A stretch of 64,000 nt of DNA from Adineta steineri (Eukaryota; Rotifera; Eurotatoria; Adinetida; Adinetidae), in contig CAJNOI010000156.1 in the NCBI GenBank assembly GCA_905250115.1, positions 62,001-126,000 on the forward strand, read 5' to 3'. The position numbers and the translations under genes were made by a program. Positions 25,076 to 36,606 of this stretch are shown here, piece after piece; within the stretch, counting starts at the first letter, position 1, and each line of letters opens with the position of its first letter. A model generated the notes under the pieces. It saw only the letters and a list, made by a program, of their open reading frames with translations. It had not been told where the DNA came from and did not search any database.

Positions 25076-26246
25076 TTTCCAGGTAAATTCAGCAACTGAT
25101 TAAAAAAAACAGAAAGCTTGACAATTAGTATACTTCAACGTTTCATCTATTGAATAACTCATGCACGATAATTTGACAAAACGACGACATTCTATGTAAA
25201 CATAAAGAATGTATTCATCATTATTTCTTTTTTTTTCTTTACAAGATATAAACGTACATTAGAAAACGCAGAGCGTAAGCAATTTTTTGTTTTTTTTTAG
25301 ATTCTACTCAATTATGAACTCAGCAACTCTTTTTAAACTGTTGACGTCAATATGTTACATGATTAATATCTATATTAACTTTTTTTCAAAAGATGCCGTT
25401 TTTGAATTGGAAAGTACATAATTAAATAAATACTGCATCATTAGCAAACTTACTATATTTTAACTATTTGATGAACAAGATTTCATATCAATGAAATTTA
25501 CAATCACAGTCGTTATTTGTTTAAGACGACTATCAAATAAAACCAGACATAGATATATAATTTGTGAAGGATCGAAAAGAACACGAGCTTTATGTCTTGC
25601 CTTTAACAACATTCTCGAGTTCCTTATTTTTTTTGAAGAAGTTTTCTATTTCTTAACAGATCTTTTGCTAATAATAGTAGAATTTCAGACGGATATCATT
25701 ATATGGGCATGACACCATTGTATAATTAGGAAGAATTTTCTTTTTTTATATCTGCTGGTTTTCATGGATATAGGACTTATTAGGATCACGAATTGCAGAT
25801 GGTTATGAAATGAAATTTGATTTCTTTATAATATTTGCTTTAGTTTTTATCATTTCTTCAAATATTAGTGACAATAAAATACATTTCCTGCTCATTAAAT
25901 GTTCTACAGTACTCCTTTTTTCAATAGTAGATTGCTTGTTTTAGAGGAAGAAAAACGAGTCATATTACACTTTATATACATAGCATTTTGAATACCATGC
26001 GGTGATTTCTCCTGATGACGAAAAGTCAAGAATTCAGTTAAAATTCAATGGAAGTCAAACCATTTTGAATTGATTGTTGATTCATTAGGATGGTATCCTA
26101 ATTAAAAAAATTGATGTACATTTCTTCTTTACTCACATCCACACCCTCAAGATGGTTTATTGGGATTAGTAGGAAAAACAAAAAATAATAGACAACATTT
26201 ATATTAAAAACATAAGTTACAATTTAACATCTACATACACACAAAA
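25076..26246. other. Intergenic region between the receptor gene and the TIR-NACHT-HEAT gene
   Basis: About 1.2 kb, AT-rich. It holds the presumed promoter of the receptor gene on the left and the 3' flank of the NACHT gene on the right. A TGTGGG-type half element is at 26131-26155. A 73-codon open frame at 25491-25712 has no recognisable features and is not called. Confidence 0.55.
26131..26155. repeat. TGTGGG-like half element, copy e
   Basis: A single right-type arm, CACATCCACACCCTCAAGAT, with no visible left arm. Confidence 0.5.
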
Positions 26247-29200
26247 CTACAAGAGGTTACACAACGAAGAACTTTGTTTTGAACTTATTTCATCGTTGGA
26301 TAAGTCTGAAGAAGATATTTTACGTTTTTCTGACGGGTAGACTTGAATCTGTGTTTCTGCTACTTGCATAAATGGTAACTGAATCCTCTTTACTTGACTA
26401 ACAAAAGCCTTGCTTAACTGATCATGCAATTTTCTATCTGGGATACGCAAGTATACTGGTTCCTCATGTTCATATACAACGATAACATCCTCTACAATAA
26501 TCACTGCGTTACCTTGTAAAACTGTCACAAGAGTTGCAAAAGAAAGCCAAACACTATTTTTTGTGTTCAGAAAAGTCTCTATTAATTGTAGTGCGCTAAA
26601 GCACTTCAGATCATTAAATAGACCTTGATCTGTATAAGTATGAAGTGTAGCAACTGTATTCGAATCTAATTGTATCAACATTGAGAAAAAAGACAAAAAC
26701 TTTTCAAGTATTGAATGCATAGCACGTATATCAACATGGTCTTCATAATTAAAACATCTTAATAATCTTTCAATCACTTCATTAGTTGCTGCTCTTTCAC
26801 CCATTTTTCCCAATGCTTCATATGCATAATGTCTAACATAGTTATTCTCATCTTCAAGAGCAATCGCTAGCGTACTAATGACTTCATTCATTGCTGCTTT
26901 GACACCCATTTCTCCAAGCGCTTGGCATGCACTTATTCTTACATATGTTATCTCATCTTGAAGTACAATCACTAGTTTACTTATCACTTCATTCATTGCG
27001 GCTTTTTCTCCAATATTTTTGAGAACTTGACATGCATTCATTCTGACATTTTCCTTCTCATCTCCAAGTGCATTCAATAGCATCTTGATAATATCATTCG
27101 TTGTCACTTTTTCACTCATCTTTCCAAGAGCTTGACATGCACTTATTCTAACATACTCATCTTCATCTTCTAATATAGTTACCAACTTCTTGGTTATTTC
27201 ATTTGTTGCTGCTTTATCACTCAGTTTTCCAAGAGCGCGACATGCATACCGTCTAATATATTCATTCTCATGCTCAAGTGCAGTCAGTAGCGTGTTAATT
27301 ACTTCATTTGTTGCTGCTTTTCCACCTATTTCTTCAAGAGCTATACATGCACTCATTGTGACATCTTCATTCTTATCGTCAAGTACAATTACTAGTTTAC
27401 TGATGATTTCCGTCGTTGCTACACTTTCACCCATTTTTCCTAGAGCATGGCATGCACTTTTTCTGACATAATGATTATCATCGTCAAGTGCACTCACTAG
27501 TTTGCTAATCATTTCATTCGTTGCTGCTCTTTCGCCAATTCCTGCGAGAGCTTGGCATGCGTATTGTCTCATACACTTATTCTTATGTTCAAGTGCAATC
27601 ATTAACTTGCTAACTACTTCGTTTGTTACTGCTTTTTCACCAATTTTTCCGAGAGCTAAATGTGCATATTGTGTTACATATTCATTCTCATGTATAAGTG
27701 CAGCCATCAATTTGCTATTTATATCAATCGTTGCGTCTTTTCTACCTATTTCGTCAAGAGCAATACATGCACTCATTCTGATATTTTCATCCTTACTATT
27801 AAGTGCAATTACTAGATTCTTAATCATTTCATTCGTTGCTGTAGTTTCACCTATTTCTCGAAGAGCGATACATGCAGATCGTTTCACATTTTCATTCTTA
27901 TCTTCGAGCATTACAACTAGCTTATCTATCACTTCATTATTGGCTACTTTTCTACCCATTTTTCCAAGAGTTTGACATGCACTCATTCTGACATACTCAT
28001 CCTCATCTTCAAGTGCAATCACTAGTTTATTGATCACTTCATTCGTTGCTGCTAGTTCACCCATCTTTCCAAGAACTACACGTGCATATTGTCTGACATA
28101 CTCATTCTCATGTTCAAGTGCTGTTAGTAACCTGCTAATTACTTCATTTGTTGCTGCTTTTTTACCTATCTTCGCAAGAGCTATACATGCACTGATTCTG
28201 ACATCTTCATTCTCATCGTCAAGTACCATCAATAGCCTATTGATAATTACGCTCGTTGCTGCCTGTTCACCTATTTTTCCTAGAGCGTCACATGCACTCT
28301 TTCTCACATATTCATCCTCATCTTCGAGTACAACTATTAAGTGATTTATTATTTCAGTCGATACTGTACTTTCACTTATTTTTCCAAGAGCATCACATGC
28401 ACTTTTTCTGACATCGTCAATTCTATCGTAAAGTACAATAAGTAGATTGCTGATGACTTCTTTCGTTATTGCTTTTTCATTTATTCCTGATAGAACTTGA
28501 CATGTGTATTGTCTGACGTATTCATTCTCATGTTTAAGTGCATTCATTAGCTTACTGATCAGGTCATTCATTGATGTTCGTTCCCCTATTTTCTGAAGAG
28601 TGAGACATGCACTCATTCGAACATTCTCATTCTCATCCTTAAGTGTATTCACTAGATGACTGATCACTGCATTCATTTCTACTTTTGTGCTCACCTGCCC
28701 AAGAGCTTGACATGCACTCATCCTAACATACGCATCGTCATCTTCAAGTGTAGTCACTAGTCGATTAATTACTTCACTTATTGCTACTTTTTCACCGATT
28801 TTTTCAAAAGTTATACATGCATATCGTCTAACATTCTCATTCTTATCTTCAAGTGCAATCAACAGTTCACTAATAACGTTATTTGTTGCTGTTTGTTTAC
28901 CTATGTTGCAGAGAGCTTTACATGCAAATCGTCTAACATCAGAGTTTTTATCTTGAAACGCTCTAACTAGTGAACGGAGCAACGTTTGTGATAAATTTAC
29001 AAATGATAACTTAGAAATTAGACGACAGACTTTGATTTTTGTAGCTGAGTCTTTGTTGCGAAGTAATTTGATGAAAACATCAATTACCGGTTGCAGACGA
29101 CCTAATGAGGGATACAAATCTAATGAATTGACGAGTTGCTCATATATAGTGTTATATTGTGTCAACACAGCGAACTCTATCCATCTAGTTATGAAATCAG

Positions 29201-31225
29201 ATAACTGAGCATGCAGAGAAAGATGTAAACGATGACTAGATTGCTCAATACAAGAAATAATTAATTGTATATGTCTTATACCGACTATGTCCAACGATTC
29301 TCCTAGTATGATATTCCAGAATGTATTTAAGAAGGGATGAGAATTACTTTGCGCAAGAAGGCCGGATACAAACGCAAAAAGTAATGTGTAACGTTGATTA
29401 TACTTATTGGTTTTGATAAATTCGATTGTTTTCTGACGTGATGAACCATTCAGAGTATTAACTAAGTATCGTGCTGCAAAGTATTCTTGAAAACTGAGAT
29501 GAACAAAATAATGATCTTTGTTTGTTTCAAATTGATTATTGTTTTCTTGTTTGTCAAAATTTTGTAGAACACCCATGTTAAGAATATATGGATATTCTTG
29601 TCCAGATAATTTCATTTCATTCAATGCAGCTCTTAGTAAAGATGGTCGTAAAATAATACTGTTACTTTTCATTGCGTTAAATGCTAAATTTTCTAAGAAT
29701 GTCAATTCTTTACGACAATGTTCTTCAACATCATTCGTGAATATTTGTAAGGTTCGATCAGTTAATCCCTTTAAGTATCGTTCACATAATGATTTTGTCA
29801 TCATTGTATATAATTTTGTTATTGTTAGTTCTTTTGTTTCTGTCCAATCTTCATGAGTCCAAAGACTACAAATCAATTCTAGATTAATTGGAATATGTGC
29901 TATGCTTGAAATACTTTGATTTATATTTAAGAAATTCAATAAAGTTTTACTCTTATTTGATGCATTGTCTATTTGATGAAAAAATTGCTCAACATATTCT
30001 TCAATATTCTGATCGGTAAAACCCATAATTTCCATTTGTACATTGTATAATAATGTATTCATGCATGAACGGGAAGTCAAAATATGGTGTGGTGTGATGA
30101 GTAATTGTTTGAATAAGGATCCCAAATGTGGTGGTACATTTTGTACAATTTCATCATATCCATCCAAAACCCAGAGTGTTGTTTTAGCATTGAATTGTTT
30201 TTTCAAAAGTTTGGTATCATATTCTGATAGATTGTCGTTGAAAAGTTCTTTTTTAACGAGATCTAAAAGAGAATAATTTTTGTCGGGTGGATAGCGATTT
30301 GCTGTCAAATGACGTAATGGAATAAAAACAAGTAGTTTGTATTGTAACCAGTACGAACCCATGGCCCATTGGTAGGCAACATATCGACAAAATGCTGATT
30401 TACCAACTCCAGCTCGTCCGGTTATCAACACCTGCTTCTCTTGGCTTTTACAGATTTCAAAAATGTCTTTGATATCTATATCAGCTTTTATGTCATCGAT
30501 ATCTTCGAAATTAGTTACAGCAGCGTTATTAAGCTGAGCTTCATAAATTTTCTTTTTTTTATCATGTAGATCTTTGGATTTTACAATATTTAAATTAATG
30601 TAATTTTGTTTGATTGGATAAGATTTATTTGGATCCATAATAAATCCAATATGAGTATTTTGTGTTCGCATATATTCATATTTAATTATTTCCGTTAGAT
30701 AGGTTAATTCAGAAGTTGATTCCAATGACGACGATTGTTCTTTTATTCGATTGATTAATTCCTTTGCTTTCAATCGTATAGTTTCTTCTGAATCATCTTT
30801 AAAATTTACATACAATAGTCCAGCTGTTATCAATCCTAACCAATCAGACGGCTTCCATCCTTTTTGTTTGGTCACTATACATGGGAGAATTCGTTTTCTT
30901 CGTGTTTGAGCATACTTCAATTCAAGTTTGCAATTGTCTGATTCCTGATATTCTGGTGACATGAAACAACAAACAACAGAAGCATTTTCTACTCCTTCCG
31001 CCATGCTAAATAAAAAATAAAATGATAAATCAAATATTTCTAAAAAAAGTAGAATATTTCCCTAACGAAACGATACCTTTTGTATATATCAACTTTCATG
31101 CCACCTTGAATATCAAACCAAACTGGAATATTTTCTCTTTTAAGAATATCATATATTTCGGATACAATCTCTTGGCTCTTCCAATTGTAAGACAACATAA
31201 CGTGCTCTTCGTCACGTACAGGCAT
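26247..31225 (-). CDS. TIR-NACHT-HEAT repeat protein (NLR-like receptor)
   Basis: Two exons (31225-31077 and 31005-26247) join in phase 2 to give about 1635 residues. Residues 1-125 are a TIR domain split by the intron (EEHVMLSYNW, PVWFDIQGGM, then ASVVCCFMSPEY and SDNCKLELKYA). The Glu of CKLEL aligns by eye with the catalytic Glu of NAD+-cleaving TIR domains. A NACHT ATPase follows, with Walker A GRAGVGKS near residue 245, Walker B LWVLDGYDEI and sensor-like HILTSR. From about residue 700 there are 21 near-uniform 31-residue HEAT units of the form LEDENEYVRMSACQALGKMG, then about 150 unassigned C-terminal residues. The layout is that of STAND immune switches: sensor repeats, an ATPase oligomerisation module and a TIR effector. 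The ligand and antiviral or other role are unknown. An AG just 5' of the ATG suggests an upstream leader or trans-splice site. Confidence 0.88.
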
Positions 31226-31960
31226 GACTACAGTACGAAAAAAATAAAGAATTTTTTCTGATTATACTCAGTTTTTCATGAAGACTAAGACGAAGTATGA
31301 ACTAGTTTTAACTGTGAATGTGAGAATTCAATTTTCTTTTTCTTATATATGTCATTTCTTTACGTAGACTATTACTAATTAGAAAAATAGAAACATGACA
31401 AAAACACCATAGAAACCGACGTGTTTTTAATCTATTTTTTCCTTCTTTAAACAATATGACGTCTAATCTACGAGACGACTGGCGGTGTAAGTAACTATTT
31501 TTAATCTATTTTTTCCTGCTTCAGACAAGATAACGTCTAATCTACGAGACGATTGACTACATTAATTACTATTTTTATGCTAATGAAAAACAGAGACGTA
31601 AGTTACAAACGCGAGAAAAAAAGTAAAAACTCTTTCTTCCGTCGTCTTCATTTGTCTGGTTTGTTAAAGAGAAACTTCAACGTCTTTATCCAGGTGAATT
31701 GTTCGCTCATCTCTGACAGAAAGGCAATGATAACTTTTTTCTTTTTGTCTTATGCTCATGAGTTATAAAAGCAATTATTTTTCTAGAAATTATTCTAAAA
31801 ATAGATTTTTTTACATTAATATAAAATATGGAAATTTTCTATTGCATACGATCATGTTCAGGCTGTTGATGTTAAATATTTATTACGTTTTTATATCACT
31901 CTCATTGTTACATCAATGTTATTAGTGAATAGCAGATATTAAATGAAGTTTCAGAATGTA
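31226..31960. other. Intergenic region between the TIR-NACHT-HEAT and GNAT genes
   Basis: It contains the 5' flank of the NACHT gene and the 3' flank of the GNAT gene, both on the minus strand. Apart from the tandem duplication at 31424-31571 nothing was recognised. Confidence 0.6.
31424..31571. repeat. Two-unit tandem duplication of about 74 bp with a small hairpin
   Basis: Two copies begin TTTTTAATCTATTTTTTCCT at 31424 and about 31498. Each holds CGTCTAATCTACGAGACG, an inverted CGTCT/AGACG pair with an 8-base loop. The repeat lies upstream of the TIR-NACHT-HEAT gene. Confidence 0.75.
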
Positions 31961-32662
31961 TTATACTGTTGACATGTCTTGTTCTGCGATCAGTTTGATA
32001 AGAATATTTGCTATAAACTCATCTCTATAATCATTGTACGGATATAATAATCGATCGACTTTTTTCTTCCATCGCCACGTAGTTGGATCAACTAGAGTCA
32101 ATTCTCTTCCACCCATCTTGTTCACATAAATATGTCGTATAATAGGATTTGTTGCTCGAACAAATGCATATTGAAATCCTTTCGTATCTCGTGCTCGATC
32201 GAACATAACGGCATGCAATTGACTTGCTACACCGTTGCCTGAATGCTCAGACCGAACTGCGATAATTGGAATTTGTAAGACCATATTTGGTTTTAGTTCT
32301 TGATTGAAATCACGACGAATAAATATGTCATTGAGTTCATCATATAAATCACTAATTGCAATAGCTTTTGCAGGATGTGAAAGATCATATGGATATTTCT
32401 TTTGAAACAAATACAAGTCGCCAGCAACGACTGCACCAATAATTTCTCCAGACGAACGATGCCGTGCAAGAAATGATAGTCGTTCATCCAGTACATTAGC
32501 TAACAAAGGCCAAGAATATTGATCAAAAAATGAGTTTGTTGTTATACGATCGAAGACGGTAATTGGATGACGATTAGTAAATTGTTCAGCAATAAGTTGA
32601 GCACATAGACGTGCATCTCTTTCATTATCAATAACTTCATATGTATACTCATCGTCAGCCAT
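31961..32662 (-). CDS. GNAT-family N-acetyltransferase, arylalkylamine-type
   Basis: A 233-residue single-exon protein beginning MADDEYTYEVIDNERDARLC. The N-terminal alpha-beta layout and the acetyl-CoA-binding motif A (VRSEHSGNGVASQLH, near residues 135-150) mark the GNAT fold. The segment FVRATNPIIRHIYVNKMGG resembles motif B, where the acceptor-side Tyr sits in arylalkylamine N-acetyltransferase relatives. By family, it would transfer acetyl from acetyl-CoA to a small amine; the substrate cannot be told. No signal peptide or membrane segment is seen, so it should be cytosolic. The start at 32662 is the first ATG and gives a normal family length. Confidence 0.8.
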   Translation of the reverse strand: MADDEYTYEVIDNERDARLCAQLIAEQFTNRHPITVFDRITTNSFFDQYSWPLLANVLDERLSFLARHRSSGEIIGAVVAGDLYLFQKKYPYDLSHPAKAIAISDLYDELNDIFIRRDFNQELKPNMVLQIPIIAVRSEHSGNGVASQLHAVMFDRARDTKGFQYAFVRATNPIIRHIYVNKMGGRELTLVDPTTWRWKKKVDRLLYPYNDYRDEFIANILIKLIAEQDMSTV

Positions 32663-33606
32663 GATAAATAATATAAATGCGTATAATGCGTGAAAGTCAA
32701 ATGATGAAAAAGAATCACATGTTGGTTACTTCGTTTGTTACAAGTATTTTTTTCGTTCTCTTACTCATTTTTTACCTATCTGCATCTGTATATTTGTAAT
32801 ATGATCATGCGAAAGAAAGGAAGAAAAGCAAAAAGACAAAATATACCATAATCGAGTTCTTCGAATACTCATGTGAAAACGGTAGATTAAAATAGTTGGA
32901 ATTTTTCACATAAACCCAGACATACAAAGAAACGGTAAAAACAGCATTTAAACGCCAATTTGGCCTTTTTTTGTATGTATATGATACAGAATGTATCAAG
33001 AATGTTTTCGTATAACTATATTAACTAACTCTTTTCTACCCGATACATTTTTTAATTTTTTCGATTTCCAAAATTGTTTAAGTCATGAAGTAACTCTCAT
33101 AGAGATTAATTCTTATGTGTCTCATCAAAATGAAATTGAAGTGGATGGAGTCGGAAGTCAAGCAATTAACAACAAAGAAACGAAGTAATGCATATTTCAT
33201 GAGATGTCTAATTCGACTAATAATATAAATGAACATTCAGAAGATTCTTCTCATTTCGAAAGTAGATAATAAAACAAACTATTAACATACTGATTTATAT
33301 CATTTATATACGCATTTCGATCAATGATAACTGGGTTAAAAGAAACTTTTCTTTTTCTTTCCTAAGGGTGGGTGTGGGTGACGATTCGTCTTTTGTTTAC
33401 CCTCAGCCACATCCAGCCACACCCACACCCATACCCTCAATCTTAAGTTAATACAGTGATAATCACACACCTTTTCCCATATAAACAACAGATGCGATTA
33501 AAAATAATTTCTATATTTGTTCAAACTCTTTCCTTTTACAAAAAGGAAGGTAGATGTATGAAAATTTAATATAAAAAACTGAACAGATATCCACCTATTA
33601 GTTTAA
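32663..33606. other. Intergenic region between the GNAT and F-box genes
   Basis: About 0.9 kb. It carries the GNAT promoter, a 65-codon open frame at 32991-33188 that lacks support, and a TGTGGG-type inverted element at 33363-33446. Confidence 0.55.
33363..33446. repeat. TGTGGG-like inverted element, copy f
   Basis: The left arm TAAGGGTGGGTGTGGGTG and right arm CACACCCACACCCATACCC, with CTCAATCTTA after it, surround a roughly 45-base spacer. This is one of the cleanest copies. Confidence 0.75.
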
Positions 33607-34548
33607 TTATTTTCTAATATTGTTGATTAGAATAGCCTGTTTTTGACTATATCTATTGATGATGTGTTCGTAGTTCAACGATAAAAACCAAGGACTCATA
33701 AGACGAGTTGCAATCAAATTGAGGCCTGAATGATACGTATTGACTCTAAGATTAAAGTGTTTAAGGCACGAGAATCTTGTAAGAGTGTATGCTAATTGAT
33801 GAAAATCACAGGTATCGAATGTTATACAAAGATCGGTAAGATCAGAAAATCCAACAGATAAGAGAAGCTGCTCCAAATGAAATTGAGATGATAGAGAATT
33901 GACAATATTTAGACGACGAACACGAGAATCTGTAAATAATAGAGGAGAAGATGAACTATTTGTATATAAATAATCAATAGTTAATGAAATAATAGAAGGA
34001 AGATATTGAATAAATTTATAGATGATTTCATTTGATGCCGAATGTAAATGAAGATGACGAATTGTTCTATTTATAGGATTTGTAACACTCAGTAAATAAA
34101 TGGAAGTACCTCTTGGACAGCCAATTGATATAAGATAAGGAAAACGTGCTTGTTCAAAGAGAATTCGTTCATAAAATGACCATGGTAAAGATGAAAAGAA
34201 AAAATGAGTCAAATAAGGTTGATTATTAGGATTAATATGTTGGTATTGTTCTTTTGAGCAATGAGTTAAGTAGAGAAATCGAATTTTAATTAATGAACGT
34301 AGATCAATTTGAGTATTCGGAAAGAAACGTTCATCTTTCAGATGTGTAATTTGCGAACAAAAATGCTTAAAATAAGGAAGAGAGTTATTGAAATCATCAT
34401 TGTTCTTAATATTGATACGAATGTCGACTGAACGTAAAATCATGTTAATATGATAATTTAAATTATACCATCCTTTAAGAAGATCTTTAGGTTCGATAAA
34501 AGAAAATATATATAAAAATAGTTCATCAGGTAAATTTTCGATTCGCAT
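33607..34548 (-). CDS. F-box protein
   Basis: A 313-residue single-exon protein. The N-terminus (MRIENLPDELFLYIFSFIEP, then KDLLKGWYNLNYHINMIL) is a standard F-box of about 40 residues, which binds Skp1 in SCF ubiquitin ligases. The remainder is rich in Leu, Ile and aromatic residues and looks like irregular leucine-rich repeats (SLTIDYLYTN, LTDLCITFDT, LKHFNLRVNT), the usual substrate side in this family. The substrate is unknown. The start is the first ATG and places the F-box at the very N-terminus. It is distinct in sequence from the F-box pair at 52.6-60 kb, although the overall layout is similar. Confidence 0.82.
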   Translation of the reverse strand: MRIENLPDELFLYIFSFIEPKDLLKGWYNLNYHINMILRSVDIRINIKNNDDFNNSLPYFKHFCSQITHLKDERFFPNTQIDLRSLIKIRFLYLTHCSKEQYQHINPNNQPYLTHFFFSSLPWSFYERILFEQARFPYLISIGCPRGTSIYLLSVTNPINRTIRHLHLHSASNEIIYKFIQYLPSIISLTIDYLYTNSSSSPLLFTDSRVRRLNIVNSLSSQFHLEQLLLSVGFSDLTDLCITFDTCDFHQLAYTLTRFSCLKHFNLRVNTYHSGLNLIATRLMSPWFLSLNYEHIINRYSQKQAILINNIRK

Positions 34549-34812
34549 TGGATTGTCAATTATTATTTTTAATAGTTAATCTAGAAAATGATAAATGTAA
34601 TAATTAGTGTAGAAGAGTTACTTTTGAAAAGCGAGCAGAATCAATGTTGTAAAACATACAATAAAAAGTCTTGTGTAATTATAAGATAGAATTCAGAAAT
34701 ATTAAACAAAAACATATGTCAAGCAAGAATTTTAATCATTATATAAATAGAAAAGAAGAGTGTCGGTTAATTTTTGGTAGTAATCATCTACTTGTTCACA
34801 AAACAAGCATTG

Positions 34813-35886
34813 TTAATGACTGTATCCACCATACACCTTAACTACCAAATGAAGTGTAGTATATTTTGAAATATTGTAGTCGGAAAGTGTGTGACCATCT
34901 TCTAGTTGCTTTCCTGCGTATATAATTCGTTGTTTATCAGGTGGAATACCGTTCCTGTCTTGAATTTTTGCCTTCAAATCTTCGACAGTATCCTCTGCCG
35001 AAACAATAATTGTCAAAGTTGTACCTACAAGACTAGTAATAAAAATTTGAAAACTAGTTCCTACTTCAAGTGACTTTAAATCATGTTCGTTTTTCTTCTC
35101 CTGCTCTTTGTAAATGGACATGCGAGTAGGTCGAAGATATTCAATTATTGTTGAATCCGTTGCTAGGTCATCGGGAAATTTGCTATCACCTGTTTTGGTT
35201 ATTATTGCAGCATTAGCATCTCCATAAGAAAGCAATAGATCAATCATTGTTATAGATCGATTGAAAAGACATGCTATATGCAAAGGAGTGAACCATTTAT
35301 TTGTTACTAACTTGAGTGTATCAGGAGTAATCAGTTTTTGTAATAATTGGAGATTATTATCGACAATGGCATAATGAATAGGATATAGATTCTCCCAAGA
35401 TACTAACAGAATTTCGTACGGATAAGAAGCAGAAATACTGTGTAGAAATGAGTTAGCATAGGCGAGAGAACACGAACCGAATTTATTAACAGGTGCCCCA
35501 GCGTCGAGTAAAGCTTGAATTGTTTCCATCGAGCGTGATTGACAAGCAAACATAAATGCTCCACGCATAGTAGCACCCGAATTGCCACCAGACAACATTT
35601 GATCAACTTCAATACCAGCATTCAACATACACTGTACAATGTCTCTATGACCAAGAAGACATGCACGTTGATAAGCTGTTTGTTGTTCTTCGTGTGGTGA
35701 TGACCATTCAGAAGGGAAAATACGAGGTATTTGACATAACTGTTGAAGTTCATCTTTCTCGAAATTCTTTACAACAGGCACATTATTTGTTTCGACAGCA
35801 TCGAAAAGTATTTCTTCGTTAGATCCATTATTTAATTCAGAAGAACTAGTTTTATTGTCGATCGTAATATTTTCTGCACAGGCCAT
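34813..35886 (-). CDS. Ankyrin-repeat protein with C-terminal ubiquitin domain
   Basis: About 357 residues from the ATG at 35886 ([15 protein letters not shown]). Roughly four ankyrin units span residues about 50-250 ([60 protein letters not shown]). A full 76-position ubiquitin domain follows, aligned without gaps. It keeps KAKIQD (K27, K29), [16 protein letters not shown] (K48), LSDYNI and K63, and the Leu8/Ile44/Val70 patch. K6, K11 and K33 are replaced. It ends YGG followed by the three residues YSH, like a processable ubiquitin precursor tail. The protein could be an ankyrin-guided ubiquitin donor or a built-in ubiquitin-like signal. No intron is needed. Confidence 0.85.
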   Translation of the reverse strand: MACAENITIDNKTSSSELNNGSNEEILFDAVETNNVPVVKNFEKDELQQLCQIPRIFPSEWSSPHEEQQTAYQRACLLGHRDIVQCMLNAGIEVDQMLSGGNSGATMRGAFMFACQSRSMETIQALLDAGAPVNKFGSCSLAYANSFLHSISASYPYEILLVSWENLYPIHYAIVDNNLQLLQKLITPDTLKLVTNKWFTPLHIACLFNRSITMIDLLLSYGDANAAIITKTGDSKFPDDLATDSTIIEYLRPTRMSIYKEQEKKNEHDLKSLEVGTSFQIFITSLVGTTLTIIVSAEDTVEDLKAKIQDRNGIPPDKQRIIYAGKQLEDGHTLSDYNISKYTTLHLVVKVYGGYSH

Positions 35887-36299
35887 TATGTATGAATGAA
35901 TAAAGTGACTCGATACTTTCAAGAATATTTGTGTTCTGTAACTTGCATTAATTTTGCTTCATTCTTTTAATCTTCTCGTTTTTCCCCACTATATTACACA
36001 ACTTTATTGCAACACATCATACAAAAAAGCATATGGTTATCTTATACATTACTTGTGTAAATGCGATACATACACAGAACGAGTAGAATATGAAGTTGTG
36101 TTATAGTTCTGATACAAAAGAACACCAGATGGATGTAGGGTTGTATATAACAGAAATTTTTTTCTTTCATTCGGTTGTTGATCATAATGCAAGTAGTTAT
36201 TGAAGTCGAGAATGTTTCTATTCATTAAAGAAAGAAGAAAAAATGTGCTTACTTTCATGCGAGCAGAAAGTTTGTCACTTTCTTGCAAGGGGGAAATAG

Positions 36300-36492
36300 C
36301 GTACTTTAAAGCATAAAGTATCATAAAGTACTATAAAGTATCAAAGTAGCTTAAAGTAGGCTCGAAATACCACAAAGTGGTGTAAAGTAGACTGAAGTAG
36401 TCTAAAGTGGTATAAAGTAACATAAAGTAGGTTGAAGTAGCTTAAAAGTAACTTAAAATAGGGTAAAGTAGCTCAAATTCACTTGAAGTACA
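36300..36492. repeat. Degenerate TAAAGTA(G) minisatellite
   Basis: About 18 imperfect units of 9-11 bp based on TAAAGTA or TAAAGTAGC occur back to back, some in a local inverted context such as CCACAAAGTGGTG. The function is unknown. Confidence 0.8.
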
Positions 36493-36527
36493 AAATTACG
36501 CATTTTCTTCCTTGGGAGTAGATGCGA

Positions 36528-36606
36528 ATATGACTGTGGAGTAGGTTTGGATATTGTCTTCACTTATCATACACCCATACACAATCCAACACCCACACCC
36601 TAAGTT
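36528..36606. repeat. TGTGGG-like inverted element, degenerate, copy g
   Basis: A weak left arm (GTGGAGTAGGTTTGGAT) and a clear right arm (CCAACACCCACACCCTAAG) surround a roughly 40-base spacer. Confidence 0.5.

Noticed and set aside
27190-28344. Three long plus-strand open frames opposite the HEAT array
   Set aside because: They repeat with the 93 bp HEAT period and are the complement of the coding frame; no start context or independent domain.
26750-28990. Regular 93 bp repeats considered as a CRISPR-like array
   Set aside because: The period equals the 31-residue HEAT unit within one open frame; there are no conserved repeats separated by unique spacers.
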